From RGIG9115 sp045603225 (GTDB taxonomy: Bacteria > Bacillota > Clostridia > UBA1381), in the NCBI GenBank assembly GCA_045603225.1, contig JAZULT010000018.1:1-64000 (forward strand): 64,000 bases of DNA. Direction: 5' to 3'. The stretch's first letter is position 1. Every line of letters begins with the position of its first letter. Position numbers and translations under genes: made by a program. The notes beneath the pieces are model-generated. The model did no database searches and was not told where the DNA came from. It saw only the letters and a program-made list of their open reading frames with translations. Positions 23,097 to 32,193 of the stretch are shown here, in pieces.

Positions 23097-23645
23097 TCAA
23101 TACTGAATGTTTCCGTTCATCTGTTTTACATATGCGTCATATTCTTTATCAAGCTTTTTGGACGCACTTAACCCTGCAGCACCTGCCGCAATAATAAGCC
23201 ATGAGCTTGCTCTTCCGGAAGTTATCAGCGAATAAACACATCCCACAACCCCCAGAACAGTCAGTCCTATAGCACATCCCTTGCTTTGTTTCGTGTGAAT
23301 CCCTGCTGACAAAATAACCATAAGAATAATCTCAATTAAAACCGGAATTATGTATCCGAGAATTCCCGTATCAAGGTATTCTGCTATTACAGCAAGAGAA
23401 CCGACACTTACTACAAGAGACAATCCTGCACAGACATAACCGATAATGCCGGCAGTCTTAAATCCTTTTTTTACATCAGGAGAAGCATAGTTTTCTAAAA
23501 ACACTTCCTTTGTTACAGGTGTTCTTACACCGGTTCCGTAATTAGGAAACGGTTGCTGTACCCTCGGCTGAGCCGCACCGCAAACGTTACAGAAAGCGGC
23601 ATTGTCATCAGGTATTGAAGCTCCGCAGCTGTTACATATTTTCAT
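23097..23645 (-). CDS. Zinc-ribbon membrane protein
   Basis: The 182-residue protein begins with a zinc ribbon (CNSCGASIPDDNAAFCNVCG, residues 3-22), then a Pro-rich linker and four hydrophobic segments (about 62-84, 89-110, 118-138, 140-155) likely to cross the membrane. No specific family is recognised; such proteins are common in Clostridia and their function is unknown. It stands alone, with AAAGGTGGAG as ribosome site and its own terminator. Confidence 0.85.
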   Translation of the reverse strand: MKICNSCGASIPDDNAAFCNVCGAAQPRVQQPFPNYGTGVRTPVTKEVFLENYASPDVKKGFKTAGIIGYVCAGLSLVVSVGSLAVIAEYLDTGILGYIIPVLIEIILMVILSAGIHTKQSKGCAIGLTVLGVVGCVYSLITSGRASSWLIIAAGAAGLSASKKLDKEYDAYVKQMNGNIQY

Positions 23646-23817
23646 AAAAACTCCACCTTTCTAACTACAAATAGAAAAACATTTTCCTAAGTGTAAATTA
23701 TATCAGAAATTATTCCGACAATCAATTAAAATCAGAATTTTCGACACAATATACAATATAACGTTTGTTTCAATGTTTAAAATGACATTAATAATCTTCT
23801 TTTTAACTTCAAAATAA

Positions 23818-23846
23818 TTGACAAAATATATGAAATGTGATATACT
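23818..23846 (+). promoter_or_regulatory. Promoter of ygiQ-folD
   Basis: TTGACA (23818-23823), 17 nt, TATACT (23841-23846), 37 nt before the GTG start. Confidence 0.8.
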
Positions 23847-23883
23847 TATGTAAATTCATGTTTATAACTGAAAGGACATTAAT

Positions 23884-25788
23884 GTGAGCACTGATTTTTT
23901 ACCTGTCAGCAGACAGGACATGGACAAGCGCGGCTGGAGTCAGCTTGATTTTCTCTACATTGTCGGAGATGCATATGTCGACCACCCAAGCTTTGGTCAT
24001 GCAATAATATCAAGAATACTTGAATCACACGGCTACACTGTCGGTATTGTACCGCTTCCCGACTGGAAGAAAAAAGATGATTTCTTAAAGCTCGGAAGTC
24101 CCCGACTCGGTGTTCTTATAACAGCCGGGAACATTGACAGCATGGTAAACCATTACACAGCCGGAAAGAAAAAGCGTTCTGATGATGCATACGCTCCCGG
24201 AAACAAAGCAGGGCAGAGACCTGACAGAGCAACAATAGTTTACTGTAACCGCATACGTGAGCTGTTTCCCGGAGTTCCGCTTCTGATAGGCGGAGTTGAA
24301 GCAAGTCTCAGACGTTTTGCACATTACGATTACTGGGACGACAAGGTACGCCGTTCCGTGCTTCTCGATTCACGCGCAGATATTCTTATGTACGGCATGG
24401 GCGAACGTCAGGTTGTTGAAATAGCTGATATGCTTGCGGCAGGCATACCTGTGGAGGAAATAAAGCATATCCCCGGAACGTGTTATTTGTCGGACACACC
24501 TGACAGTGACGGAATAATTATCCCATCGTTTGAGGAATGTGTTTCGGATAAACGGAAATATGCTGAGTCATGCAAGCTTCAATACTATGAACAGAACCCA
24601 TATACCGGAAAAACTCTCGTTCAGAAACACGGTGATAAATATCTTATACAAAACCCACCTCAGACACCGCTGACTACCGAAGAACTGGACAACGTGTATT
24701 CACTGCCTTATATGCGGACATATCACCCTATGTACGAAAAGTACGGTGGAATTGAAGCAATAAAAGAGGTAAAATTCAGCATCACTGCGAACAGAGGCTG
24801 TTACGGTGGCTGTAACTTCTGCGCCCTTGCGTTTCATCAAGGCAGAATAGTAACTTCAAGAAGTGTTGATTCTGTTGTCAGGGAAGCAGAGCTGATGATT
24901 CAGGACCCTGAATTCAAAGGATATATCCATGACGTAGGCGGTCCGACTGCAAACTTCACAGGCAGCAGCTGTGACAAGCAACAAAAACTCGGTGCCTGCA
25001 AAAACAAACAGTGTATGTTCCCGTCAGTATGCAAAAATATGAAGGTTCATCACGATAAATACCTCGATATGCTGAGGAAACTAAGAAACCTGAAAGGTGT
25101 TAAAAAAGTGTTTATCCGTTCAGGAATACGTTTTGACTACGTAATGGCAGATAAAAATGATACATTTTTCCGTGAGCTGTGTGAGCACCATGTAAGCGGT
25201 CAGCTTAAAGTCGCTCCGGAGCATGTATCAGATAATGTACTGAAATGTATGGGTAAACCCGAAAACAAGGTTTACAACGCATTCTCAGATAAATTTTACA
25301 GAATAAACAAGAAAATCGGCAAAGAGCAGTATCTCGTACCGTATCTTATGTCAAGTCACCCCGGAAGTACCATGGGCGATGCAGTACGGCTTGCGGAATA
25401 CCTCAATGCCCACCGCATAAACCCACAGCAGGTTCAGGACTTCTATCCGACTCCCGGTACTATATCAACTTGTATGTTCTATACAGGGCTCAATCCGTTC
25501 ACAATGGAAAAGGTATACGTTCCGAAGTCACCCAAGGAAAAGGCAATGCAAAGAGCTCTTCTGCAATTCAGAAGACCTGAAAACCGAAAACTTGTTTATG
25601 AAGCGCTAAAGATTGCGCACAGAGAAGATTTAATAGGTTTCTCGGACAGATGTCTGCTGAGACCGGAAAGAAGCCAAAATACAGGGAGGAATAATAATGG
25701 CAAAACTGTTACTGGGAAAAGAAGTTTCAAAGAGAATAAAGGACGAGCTCAGAAACGAAGTAGAAGTATTAAAGGAAAAAAACATTAA
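23884..25788 (+). CDS. YgiQ-family radical SAM protein
   Basis: The 634-residue protein has the UPF0313/YgiQ layout: an N-terminal B12-binding-like domain (about 1-240) and a radical SAM domain with the cluster motif GCYGGCNFCAL near residue 307. Its substrate is unknown. The start is GTG at 23884 behind AAAGGACA; an overlapping ATG at 23882 reads straight into a stop. The last 31 codons, rich in Lys/Arg, run over the first 92 nt of folD in another frame, an unusually long overlap. Family members often end in a basic tail, so this may be real. Confidence 0.9.
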   Translation: MSTDFLPVSRQDMDKRGWSQLDFLYIVGDAYVDHPSFGHAIISRILESHGYTVGIVPLPDWKKKDDFLKLGSPRLGVLITAGNIDSMVNHYTAGKKKRSDDAYAPGNKAGQRPDRATIVYCNRIRELFPGVPLLIGGVEASLRRFAHYDYWDDKVRRSVLLDSRADILMYGMGERQVVEIADMLAAGIPVEEIKHIPGTCYLSDTPDSDGIIIPSFEECVSDKRKYAESCKLQYYEQNPYTGKTLVQKHGDKYLIQNPPQTPLTTEELDNVYSLPYMRTYHPMYEKYGGIEAIKEVKFSITANRGCYGGCNFCALAFHQGRIVTSRSVDSVVREAELMIQDPEFKGYIHDVGGPTANFTGSSCDKQQKLGACKNKQCMFPSVCKNMKVHHDKYLDMLRKLRNLKGVKKVFIRSGIRFDYVMADKNDTFFRELCEHHVSGQLKVAPEHVSDNVLKCMGKPENKVYNAFSDKFYRINKKIGKEQYLVPYLMSSHPGSTMGDAVRLAEYLNAHRINPQQVQDFYPTPGTISTCMFYTGLNPFTMEKVYVPKSPKEKAMQRALLQFRRPENRKLVYEALKIAHREDLIGFSDRCLLRPERSQNTGRNNNGKTVTGKRSFKENKGRAQKRSRSIKGKKH

Positions 25789-26548
25789 TCCGGGACTTGC
25801 GGTAATCATAGTAGGTGACGACCCGGCAAGCCGTATATATGTAAACAATAAGAAAAAAGCATGCGAGGAATGTGGAATCTATTCAGAAGAATACGCACTC
25901 CCGGGCGAAACAACCGAAGAAGAGCTTTTAAAGCTTATAGACGAACTTAACAAAAGAAAAGAAATATCCGGAATACTCGTTCAGATGCCTGTACCGAAGC
26001 ACATTGACGACAAAAAGGTAATTGCCGCAATCGACCCGTCAAAGGACGTTGATGCATTCCACCCGGTGAATGTAGGTAAAATAATGGTAGGAGATTTCGA
26101 TTTTGTACCTTGTACACCGGCAGGCGTAATGGAGCTTATCGCAGAATCAGGAATCGACGTTTCAGGAAAGGAATGTGTTGTAGTCGGAAGAAGCAATATT
26201 GTAGGCAAACCGATGAGTATGCTCCTTCTCCACAAAAACGGAACAGTTACAATTTGTCATTCAAGAACCGTTGACCTGACAGAAAAAACAAAAAATGCAG
26301 ACATTCTTGTTGCCGCAGTCGGAATTCCGAACTTTATCAAAGGTGATATGATTAAACCCGGAGCTGTTGTAATAGATGTCGGAATAAACAGAATTGCCGA
26401 AAAGAAGATTGTCGGAGACGTTGAATTTGAAAGCGCAGAAAAGGTTGCTGGCGCAATAACACCCGTACCGGGCGGTGTCGGACCTATGACAATTGCGATG
26501 CTTATGAAAAATACTGTTAAAGCGGCAATAATTCAGGCGGAAAATTAA
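25697..26548 (+). CDS. folD: Bifunctional methylene-THF dehydrogenase/cyclohydrolase
   Basis: FolD interconverts 5,10-methylene- and 10-formyl-tetrahydrofolate. The 283-residue protein has the standard motifs: SRIYVNNKKKACEECGI (with catalytic Tyr and Lys, near 46-62), ILVQMPVPKHID near 95, VVGRSNIVGKPMSMLL near 157 and PVPGGVGPMTIAML near 256. The start at 25697 follows GGGAGGA. It overlaps the ygiQ 3' end by 92 nt and ends at a strong terminator. Confidence 0.95.
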   Translation: MAKLLLGKEVSKRIKDELRNEVEVLKEKNINPGLAVIIVGDDPASRIYVNNKKKACEECGIYSEEYALPGETTEEELLKLIDELNKRKEISGILVQMPVPKHIDDKKVIAAIDPSKDVDAFHPVNVGKIMVGDFDFVPCTPAGVMELIAESGIDVSGKECVVVGRSNIVGKPMSMLLLHKNGTVTICHSRTVDLTEKTKNADILVAAVGIPNFIKGDMIKPGAVVIDVGINRIAEKKIVGDVEFESAEKVAGAITPVPGGVGPMTIAMLMKNTVKAAIIQAEN

Positions 26549-26552
26549 TATT

Positions 26553-26600
26553 AAACAGCCTGAGCAACCTTTTTTAATCTTGGTTGCTCAGGCTGTTTTA
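26553..26600. terminator. Bidirectional terminator after folD
   Basis: A perfect 16-bp stem (AACAGCCTGAGCAACC with GGTTGCTCAGGCTGTT) with T-runs on both sides, 4 nt past the folD stop and about 40 nt from the stop of the facing M14 peptidase gene. It serves both genes. Confidence 0.9.
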
Positions 26601-26641
26601 TGCAGGTGAATTATAATATATCCTGACAAATTACAATTCCT

Positions 26642-27496
26642 CTACTCCTCAATACACGCAAAAACAAGTCTTGCATTTTCTTCAAAAATCTTATTAATCA
26701 CACTATCCGGCAACGGATTTTTCCCTTTACCGATTTCCACAGTGAATCCAGCCTTTCCGAACTCCTTTATAAACCAGTCCTTACATCCGCCGTACGATGC
26801 CGTTCCCGTCGGATGCGACACTTCATATCCGCTTGCCTGTGCCATTTTTTCTGCTATCATTCTCGATTTCTTTTCTTCCATCCCGTCAAAATCATAATAT
26901 ATTTCCTCACCCTGAGAATGAAAACATATAAGCAAATCAGCATTCACATTTCTGAGCAGTCCGCATATTGCTTTCGTTTCAGGCTCGCTTTCGGGGAACT
27001 CACCGCCAAAAAGCGACGGTGACGGTTTTTCGACCACTCTGTGCCACAGTGCATCATAGTTATGGTTCAGGTCAACACCGTTAGCATTCGCCTGCCACAC
27101 CTTCCGGAAGCTGTGTATGCCGACACGGCTTATAAGCTGTCTGTGAAATTCGTCGGTTATATCAAGTCCGTTTACGGCTATGTCAACACCGTCAGGATTA
27201 ACCATCGGTACTATGTACAGTGTAGTTTCCGAAAAGAACCTCCTTACATCATACCCGAACATCTCCTCTCCGGAAATAGCACTTTGTGTATATAAATCCG
27301 CAAACCTCATCAAAAAAAGAGACGTAATATATTCAAGACCATGGTGTGCGCCTGTTAAAACCGCCTTTTTCTTTCCGCGTCCGATTTTTATGCAATATAT
27401 ATCTCGTCCCATTACACTTGTACCAAGACTTGCCGCCTCAGCCGCAACCGGGTTCAGCATTTCTATATCTTTTTTCAGTATCTCATAGTTATACAT
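26642..27496 (-). CDS. M14-family zinc carboxypeptidase (cell-wall peptide type)
   Basis: The 284-residue protein has the M14 zinc ligands GAHHGLE (HxxE, near residue 49) and CFHSQGE (His near 192), with the catalytic Glu in FTVEIGKGKNP near 255. NPDGVD and NANGVDLNHNYD are typical of gamma-D-glutamyl-diaminopimelate peptidases that trim cell-wall peptides, in sporulation or recycling. There is no signal peptide, pointing to a cytoplasmic or forespore role, as with MpaA-like enzymes. Substrate preference is inferred. Confidence 0.88.
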   Translation of the reverse strand: MYNYEILKKDIEMLNPVAAEAASLGTSVMGRDIYCIKIGRGKKKAVLTGAHHGLEYITSLFLMRFADLYTQSAISGEEMFGYDVRRFFSETTLYIVPMVNPDGVDIAVNGLDITDEFHRQLISRVGIHSFRKVWQANANGVDLNHNYDALWHRVVEKPSPSLFGGEFPESEPETKAICGLLRNVNADLLICFHSQGEEIYYDFDGMEEKKSRMIAEKMAQASGYEVSHPTGTASYGGCKDWFIKEFGKAGFTVEIGKGKNPLPDSVINKIFEENARLVFACIEE

Positions 27497-27545
27497 CTGA
27501 TATATCCCCCTTTTTATATATTATATTCAGATAAAGGCATGTTTA

Positions 27546-27980
27546 TTACATAATGTAATAAACAATACCGCAAACTACGGAAGCAAGACAACCGAAAAGT
27601 ATAACAGGTCCGGCAATTGTAAAGAGCTTTGCCCCAACACCTAAAACAAACCCCTCATTTTTGGATTCGAGAGCAGGAGATACAATAGAGTTTGCAAATC
27701 CCGTAATCGGAACTATTGTTCCCGCACCGGCATATTTTGCAAGCTTCGGATAAATATTAAGACCTGTAAGAAGCGCACCGATAAATATAAGTGTTATTGA
27801 AGTCGCTGTGGACGCATTCTCCTGCGTAAGCCCTGAAGACATATAAAGATTCAGAATAACCTGACCGACAGTACATATACTTCCTCCGAACAGAAACGCC
27901 ATAACGCAGTCTTTTAAGACCGGAGATTTTTTAACTTTTCCTTTGACATATTCCCCATATTCCTTTTCATTCATGTTCAT
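27546..27980 (-). CDS. spoVAC: SpoVAC-like membrane protein
   Basis: A hydrophobic protein of 144 residues with the SpoVAC signature VPITGFANSIVSPALESKNEG near 92-112 and four membrane segments. SpoVAC forms part of the channel that moves dipicolinic acid in spores. In Bacillus it sits with spoVAD and spoVAE; here neither is adjacent, so this is a stand-alone copy. The start at 27980 follows AAGGTGA; an upstream TTG would add two residues. It is the best single hint that the host makes spores. Confidence 0.88.
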   Translation of the reverse strand: MNMNEKEYGEYVKGKVKKSPVLKDCVMAFLFGGSICTVGQVILNLYMSSGLTQENASTATSITLIFIGALLTGLNIYPKLAKYAGAGTIVPITGFANSIVSPALESKNEGFVLGVGAKLFTIAGPVILFGCLASVVCGIVYYIM

Positions 27981-28086
27981 GTGCAAATCACCTTGTATTT
28001 CATGATAAATTTTATAAGTATTATACCTCTGTTTTTATTTAATATTCAAAAAATATGAACAGACTTTAAATTTTACCGAAAACAGG

Positions 28087-28115
28087 TTGAAATTTTTCAC
28101 GATACGATATATACT
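28087..28115 (+). promoter_or_regulatory. Promoter of the DUF5685-DnaJ operon
   Basis: TTGAAA (28087-28092), 17 nt, TATACT (28110-28115), 18 nt before the start. The GGAAGGTG ribosome site lies between. Confidence 0.75.
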
Positions 28116-28133
28116 GTAGGAAGGTGAAAAACT

Positions 28134-28991
28134 ATGTTTGGATATGTAAATATACTCAAAGAAGAGCTTAAGGTTAAAGATTACCTTAATTTCAGGGCAT
28201 ACTATTGCGGTCTGTGCCATGCATCAGGCAAGCGCTGTTCGCAGATGTCAAGACTTGGTCTCAGTTATGACATGACTTTTCTTGCGATTTTGCTGAGTGC
28301 CTTGTCGAAAGACGTATCAGAATACCGTGAAAGCCCGTGCATCGCTCATCCTCTGCATAAGCGTAAATATATAATTAACGATTCTTGTGTTGACTATGCG
28401 GCAGATGCATCCGCAATTTTATACTACAGCAAGCTCAAAGACGATTTGCATGACGACCACTCACTGCGTGCGCTTATCGGCTGTGCAGCATTCCGCAGGG
28501 CATATAAAAAAGCTTCAAAACGCAACCCCGGTCTCGCAGAAGATGTAAAAACACACCTTGACGAGCTGTCTGTTCTTGAAAAGAACAATTCAAGCGATAT
28601 TGATTTATGTGCAAACTGTTTTGCACTCATAACAGAAAAACTGTTTTCACCCGATTTCACAGGCGAAAACAAACGCCCTGCCGCATGGCTCGGATACAAT
28701 ATCGGACGGTGGATTTATATAATAGATGCTTTTTCTGATATAGAAAAAGATTTCAAAAAGAAAAACTTCAATCCGTTTTTGTCTGCATACAGCGGTTCGG
28801 ATGTTGCGGAATACAAGAAAAAGCTCATTCCCAATCTGACGGTAAGTCTGACTTACACGCTTCAGAACGCCGCTTCGTCATTCGACCTTATGAAAATTTA
28901 TAAAAACGGTGAAATACTTAAAAATATTCTTTATGAGAGTCTTAAGGAAAAACAAGATTCCATATTAACTGAAACAAAGGATGTGCATTGA
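28134..28991 (+). CDS. DUF5685 family protein
   Basis: The 285-residue protein begins MFGYVNILKEELKVKDY and has FRAYYCGLCHASG near residue 20, the conserved start of DUF5685. It is mostly helical, with later cysteines (ESPCIAHP, LCANCFAL) that could bind a metal. It overlaps the downstream J-domain gene by 4 nt. In Clostridia this family is often next to a DnaJ-like protein with a Cys-rich tail, so the two probably act together, perhaps on a metal or membrane client. No function is established. Confidence 0.85.
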   Translation: MFGYVNILKEELKVKDYLNFRAYYCGLCHASGKRCSQMSRLGLSYDMTFLAILLSALSKDVSEYRESPCIAHPLHKRKYIINDSCVDYAADASAILYYSKLKDDLHDDHSLRALIGCAAFRRAYKKASKRNPGLAEDVKTHLDELSVLEKNNSSDIDLCANCFALITEKLFSPDFTGENKRPAAWLGYNIGRWIYIIDAFSDIEKDFKKKNFNPFLSAYSGSDVAEYKKKLIPNLTVSLTYTLQNAASSFDLMKIYKNGEILKNILYESLKEKQDSILTETKDVH

Positions 28992-29593
28992 TTTTGAATC
29001 CATATGAGGTTCTTGGCGTCAGCGAAACTGCTGACGAGGAAACTATAAAAAAAGCATATAAAGAGCTTGTAAAAAAATATCATCCGGATAAATACGTAAA
29101 TAATCCGCTTGCCGACCTTGCCGCTGAAAAGCTCAAGGAAGTAAACAAGGCTTATGATATGATTACATCAGGCAAATCAGGCTCCGGCAGAAGCAGCTCC
29201 GGATATTCGGGCGGATACTCAGGTACAAACGCAGGCGGAACAGATTTCCAGCAGGTTCGTATACTTATCAGCCGCCGTAACTATTCTGCGGCACTGCAGA
29301 TGCTTCAGTCGATGCCGCACAATGCCGAATGGAACTACCTCACCGGTGTATGTAAAATAAATATGGGCATGTACGACTCAGGCATTAACCATATACGTAC
29401 AGCTGTACAGATGGACCCAAATAATTTTGAATACCGTGCAACACTTAACAATATAGAAAGCAGAAATACGACATACAGACAATACAACACAGGCGGATGT
29501 GTAGGAAATGACCCATGCACATGCTGTTCAAATCTTATGATAGCAGACTGCTGCTGTGAATGTCTGGGCGGTGACCTTATTTCCTGCTGTTGA
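28988..29593 (+). CDS. J-domain protein with TPR-like part and Cys-rich tail
   Basis: An N-terminal J domain (residues 1-62) has the HPD motif in KKYHPDKY. A Gly/Ser linker, a TPR-like helical pair (about 85-155) and a short tail with 12 cysteines (from CVGNDPCTCCSN to the last residue) follow. It should stimulate an Hsp70, while the tail may bind a metal or be lipidated. The start appears to be TTG at 28988 (TTGA overlap with the upstream gene), or a TTG two codons later; no ATG fits. A mobile-looking repeat begins 5 nt after the stop. Confidence 0.85.
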   Translation: MILNPYEVLGVSETADEETIKKAYKELVKKYHPDKYVNNPLADLAAEKLKEVNKAYDMITSGKSGSGRSSSGYSGGYSGTNAGGTDFQQVRILISRRNYSAALQMLQSMPHNAEWNYLTGVCKINMGMYDSGINHIRTAVQMDPNNFEYRATLNNIESRNTTYRQYNTGGCVGNDPCTCCSNLMIADCCCECLGGDLISCC

Positions 29594-29597
29594 AAGT

Positions 29598-29782
29598 AAT
29601 ACTTTCAAAATAAGAAATTTTTAATCTGAAATCGCTGTGCGATTTCTTCCTTAACTTGCAGTACAAATTGCAAATTTCACTCGTATTTATACGAATTTCA
29701 TCTGACAACAGTCAGATTTCACCTTTTGTCTGCAGACAAAAGATTTCACTGCAATATTGTCAAAATTAAGTTGACAGTATTG
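29598..29782 (+). repeat. Modular hairpin repeat, copy C
   Basis: The same order of parts as copy B (3956-4139): an AATACT-TTC start, then hairpins with stems GAAATCGC/GCGATTTC, TTGCA/TGCAA, TCGTAT/ATACGA, CTGAC/GTCAG and CTTTTGTC/GACAAAAG joined by ATTTCA(C/T), ending AATTAAGTTGACAGTATTG. Stems 1, 3 and 4 differ from copy B on both arms, so pairing is kept. It fills the gap between the DnaJ-like gene and the next membrane protein gene. Confidence 0.75.
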
Positions 29783-29800
29783 ATGTTGACGGAGGTAGAA

Positions 29801-30319
29801 ATGATTAAAACCCGTGACATGACAATCGGAGCAATGTGCTGCGGATTGTCGGTTCTGTTTTTATATATAGCAGCTCTGATCCCGACAGGAAGAGCTTCGG
29901 TTGCATTTATTGCAACGCTTATGCCGGCAATCGTCTGCGTTGAAAGCGAAAAGAAAATAACAGCGCTCATAAGTGGTATTGCCGCAGGCTTTCTTGCCGC
30001 AATACTTGTACCGAAAAGCGGTATGGCAGGACTTATAACAATATTTTTCTGCTGTGTTCTGTGTTATTATCCATGGCTTAAATCGGTAATCGAATCACTC
30101 GGAAAACTTATCGCTGAATGGATTATAAAGCTTGTATTTTTCACTGCAGTCTCGTTTGTTATTGACTTTACAGTGAAGAAAATCGGAATAGACGGCATAG
30201 AATTTAAAAACATAATCGTTATCGCAAGTATCGGTATATTAATCGTGTATGATTTTCTTCTGTCATATGTTATGAACTATTATATACGAGTTATATCACC
30301 GAAAATCAAAAAACGTTAA
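29801..30319 (+). CDS. Integral membrane protein, possibly ECF S-component-like
   Basis: The 172-residue protein has five or six hydrophobic segments (starting GAMCCGLSVLFLYIAALIP, about 10-30) and a short basic C-terminus. The early TIGAMCCGLSVL segment is reminiscent of S components of ECF vitamin transporters, but no binding motif is clear, so the call is tentative. The start at 29801 follows GGAGGTAG; a longer frame upstream reads through the repeat and is unlikely. It is the first gene of a run with DUF1385 and prmC. Confidence 0.75.
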   Translation: MIKTRDMTIGAMCCGLSVLFLYIAALIPTGRASVAFIATLMPAIVCVESEKKITALISGIAAGFLAAILVPKSGMAGLITIFFCCVLCYYPWLKSVIESLGKLIAEWIIKLVFFTAVSFVIDFTVKKIGIDGIEFKNIIVIASIGILIVYDFLLSYVMNYYIRVISPKIKKR

Positions 30320-30342
30320 AAAGAAAGGCTATTGAAATTAAA

Positions 30343-31308
30343 ATGAGTAAAAAAGAAAAAACAAAAGAACATATAACCTCTATAGGCGGTCAGGCAGTTA
30401 TGGAAGGCGTAATGATGCGAGGTCCTCATAAAACGGCTGTTGCTGTCAGAAAGCCTGACGGAGAAATAACATTCAAGGTAGATGAAAACGGAACAAAAAA
30501 GAAAAATAAAATTCTTAAGTTCCCGGTTATACGCGGATGTGTAAACTTTATTGAAAGCATGATAATAGGTATAAAAGCACTTATGTTTTCAGCCGAATTT
30601 GTAGATATCGAAGACGACGAGCCGTCAGAAAGCAAGTTTGAAAAATGGCTTGAGGATAAGCTTGGAGACAAGATAAAGGATGTTGTAATATATTTTGCAA
30701 TTTTCCTTTCACTTATAATGAGTGTCGGTCTTTTCATTCTTCTTCCGACTGTACTTACAAGAGGACTGGAGGCACTTCTCTCCGGTTTTGATTTTGCCGG
30801 GACAAAAGCTTTTACAAGTGTATGCGAAGGTGTTGTCAGAATGGTAATATTCCTCGGATACATGGCACTCGTTGCTCAGATGAAGGATATAAAACGTGTA
30901 TTTGAATACCACGGTGCTGAACATAAAACAATCGCCTGCTACGAAGCCGGCGAGGAACTGACTGTCGAAAACGCAAGAAAATACACACGTTTCCACCCAA
31001 GATGCGGAACGAACTTCCTGCTTTTTGTAATGATTATAAGCATTATTCTGTTTTCATGTCTCCCGAAAACAGGAATAATTCTTCGCGTGCTGATGCGTCT
31101 TCTGCTCCTCCCTGTTGTTGCCGGTCTCTCATACGAGGTTATAAAGCTTGCAGGCAGAAGTAAGAATAAATGCGTATGTGCAATGACAAAGCCGGGGCTC
31201 TGGCTTCAGAGACTGACAACAAGAGAGCCGGACGACTCACAGCTTGAGGTGGCTATTGCTTCTATCTTAAAAGTAATACCGGAGGATAAAAACGACGATA
31301 AATGGTGA
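30343..31308 (+). CDS. DUF1385 membrane protein (YqhQ-like)
   Basis: The 321-residue protein has the family start IGGQAVMEGVMMRGP near residue 14, the EYHGAEHKTIACYE motif near 189 and FHPRCGTNFLL near 218, with several membrane helices. YqhQ proteins are conserved in Firmicutes, often near prfA and prmC; their role is unknown. The 3' end overlaps prmC by 7 nt, so the pair is co-translated. Confidence 0.9.
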   Translation: MSKKEKTKEHITSIGGQAVMEGVMMRGPHKTAVAVRKPDGEITFKVDENGTKKKNKILKFPVIRGCVNFIESMIIGIKALMFSAEFVDIEDDEPSESKFEKWLEDKLGDKIKDVVIYFAIFLSLIMSVGLFILLPTVLTRGLEALLSGFDFAGTKAFTSVCEGVVRMVIFLGYMALVAQMKDIKRVFEYHGAEHKTIACYEAGEELTVENARKYTRFHPRCGTNFLLFVMIISIILFSCLPKTGIILRVLMRLLLLPVVAGLSYEVIKLAGRSKNKCVCAMTKPGLWLQRLTTREPDDSQLEVAIASILKVIPEDKNDDKW

Positions 31309-32165
31309 TAAGAGATTTAAAAAATGAAATAAAAAAAATCCTGTCACTCAGAGATACAGAGCTTCTGATTACAGAGGCTCTTTCCATTTCTGTGACAGAC
31401 TATATTTTAGGGGATTTTCGTGAAATTTCTGACAGTGACTACTGCCGTGTTACCGAAATGGCAAACCGTATAAAAAACGGTGAACCGCTTCAGTATGTTA
31501 CAGGCGAAACAGAGTTCATGAGTCTCAGGTTTCACTTAAACCCGAATGTTCTGATTCCGAGACCTGACACCGAGGCTCTCGTTGAGAAAGCGATTTCACT
31601 CCTTGAAAATTTGAGCGCACCGTCAGTTTTAGACATCGGTACAGGAAGCGGATGCGTAGGCATAAGTATTGCCGCACATGTAAAAAACTCAGATGTGACT
31701 CTTCTGGACATAAGCGAAAAGGCTCTTGAAACCGCATCGGTTAATGCAAAGGAAAACAACGTTTCCGTAAAGCTCATTAAATGCGATATTTTAAATGACG
31801 TTCCCGATATGAAATATGATATGATTGTATCAAACCCGCCGTATATACAAAAAAAGGTTATTGACACACTCGACAGAAATGTACGTGATTTTGAGCCGCA
31901 TCTTGCCCTTGACGGTGGAGAAGACGGGCTTGTTTTCTACAGACGCATTTCACATATTGCAAAATCAATACTGAATCCCGGAGGAATGATAGTATTTGAG
32001 GTCGGATTTGACCAGGCAGACGATGTCTCAAAAATACTAGCCGAAAACGGATTTTCAGAAATTGAAGCTACAAAAGACCTTTGCGGAATAAACAGAGTAG
32101 TTTCAGCAAAAAAACAGCAAAAAAACAGTACTTTTTTTCAAAAAAGTATTGACAATATTTTTTAA
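31302..32165 (+). CDS. prmC: Release factor glutamine methyltransferase
   Basis: PrmC methylates the GGQ glutamine of peptide release factors. The 287-residue protein has the SAM-binding LDIGTGSGCVGISIA near residue 109 and the catalytic NPPY in VSNPPYIQ near 178. The C-terminal tail (QQKNSTFFQKSIDNIF) is encoded by bases that also form the promoter of the downstream tRNA. The order YqhQ-PrmC matches many Firmicutes. Confidence 0.94.
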   Translation: MVIRDLKNEIKKILSLRDTELLITEALSISVTDYILGDFREISDSDYCRVTEMANRIKNGEPLQYVTGETEFMSLRFHLNPNVLIPRPDTEALVEKAISLLENLSAPSVLDIGTGSGCVGISIAAHVKNSDVTLLDISEKALETASVNAKENNVSVKLIKCDILNDVPDMKYDMIVSNPPYIQKKVIDTLDRNVRDFEPHLALDGGEDGLVFYRRISHIAKSILNPGGMIVFEVGFDQADDVSKILAENGFSEIEATKDLCGINRVVSAKKQQKNSTFFQKSIDNIF

Positions 32166-32177
32166 TTATGTTATAAT
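32149..32177 (+). promoter_or_regulatory. Promoter of the tRNA-Leu gene
   Basis: TTGACA (32149-32154), 17 nt, TATAAT (32172-32177), 16 nt before the tRNA. Its -35 box lies inside the end of prmC. Confidence 0.85.
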
Positions 32178-32193
32178 ATTAAATATTGTTAAT

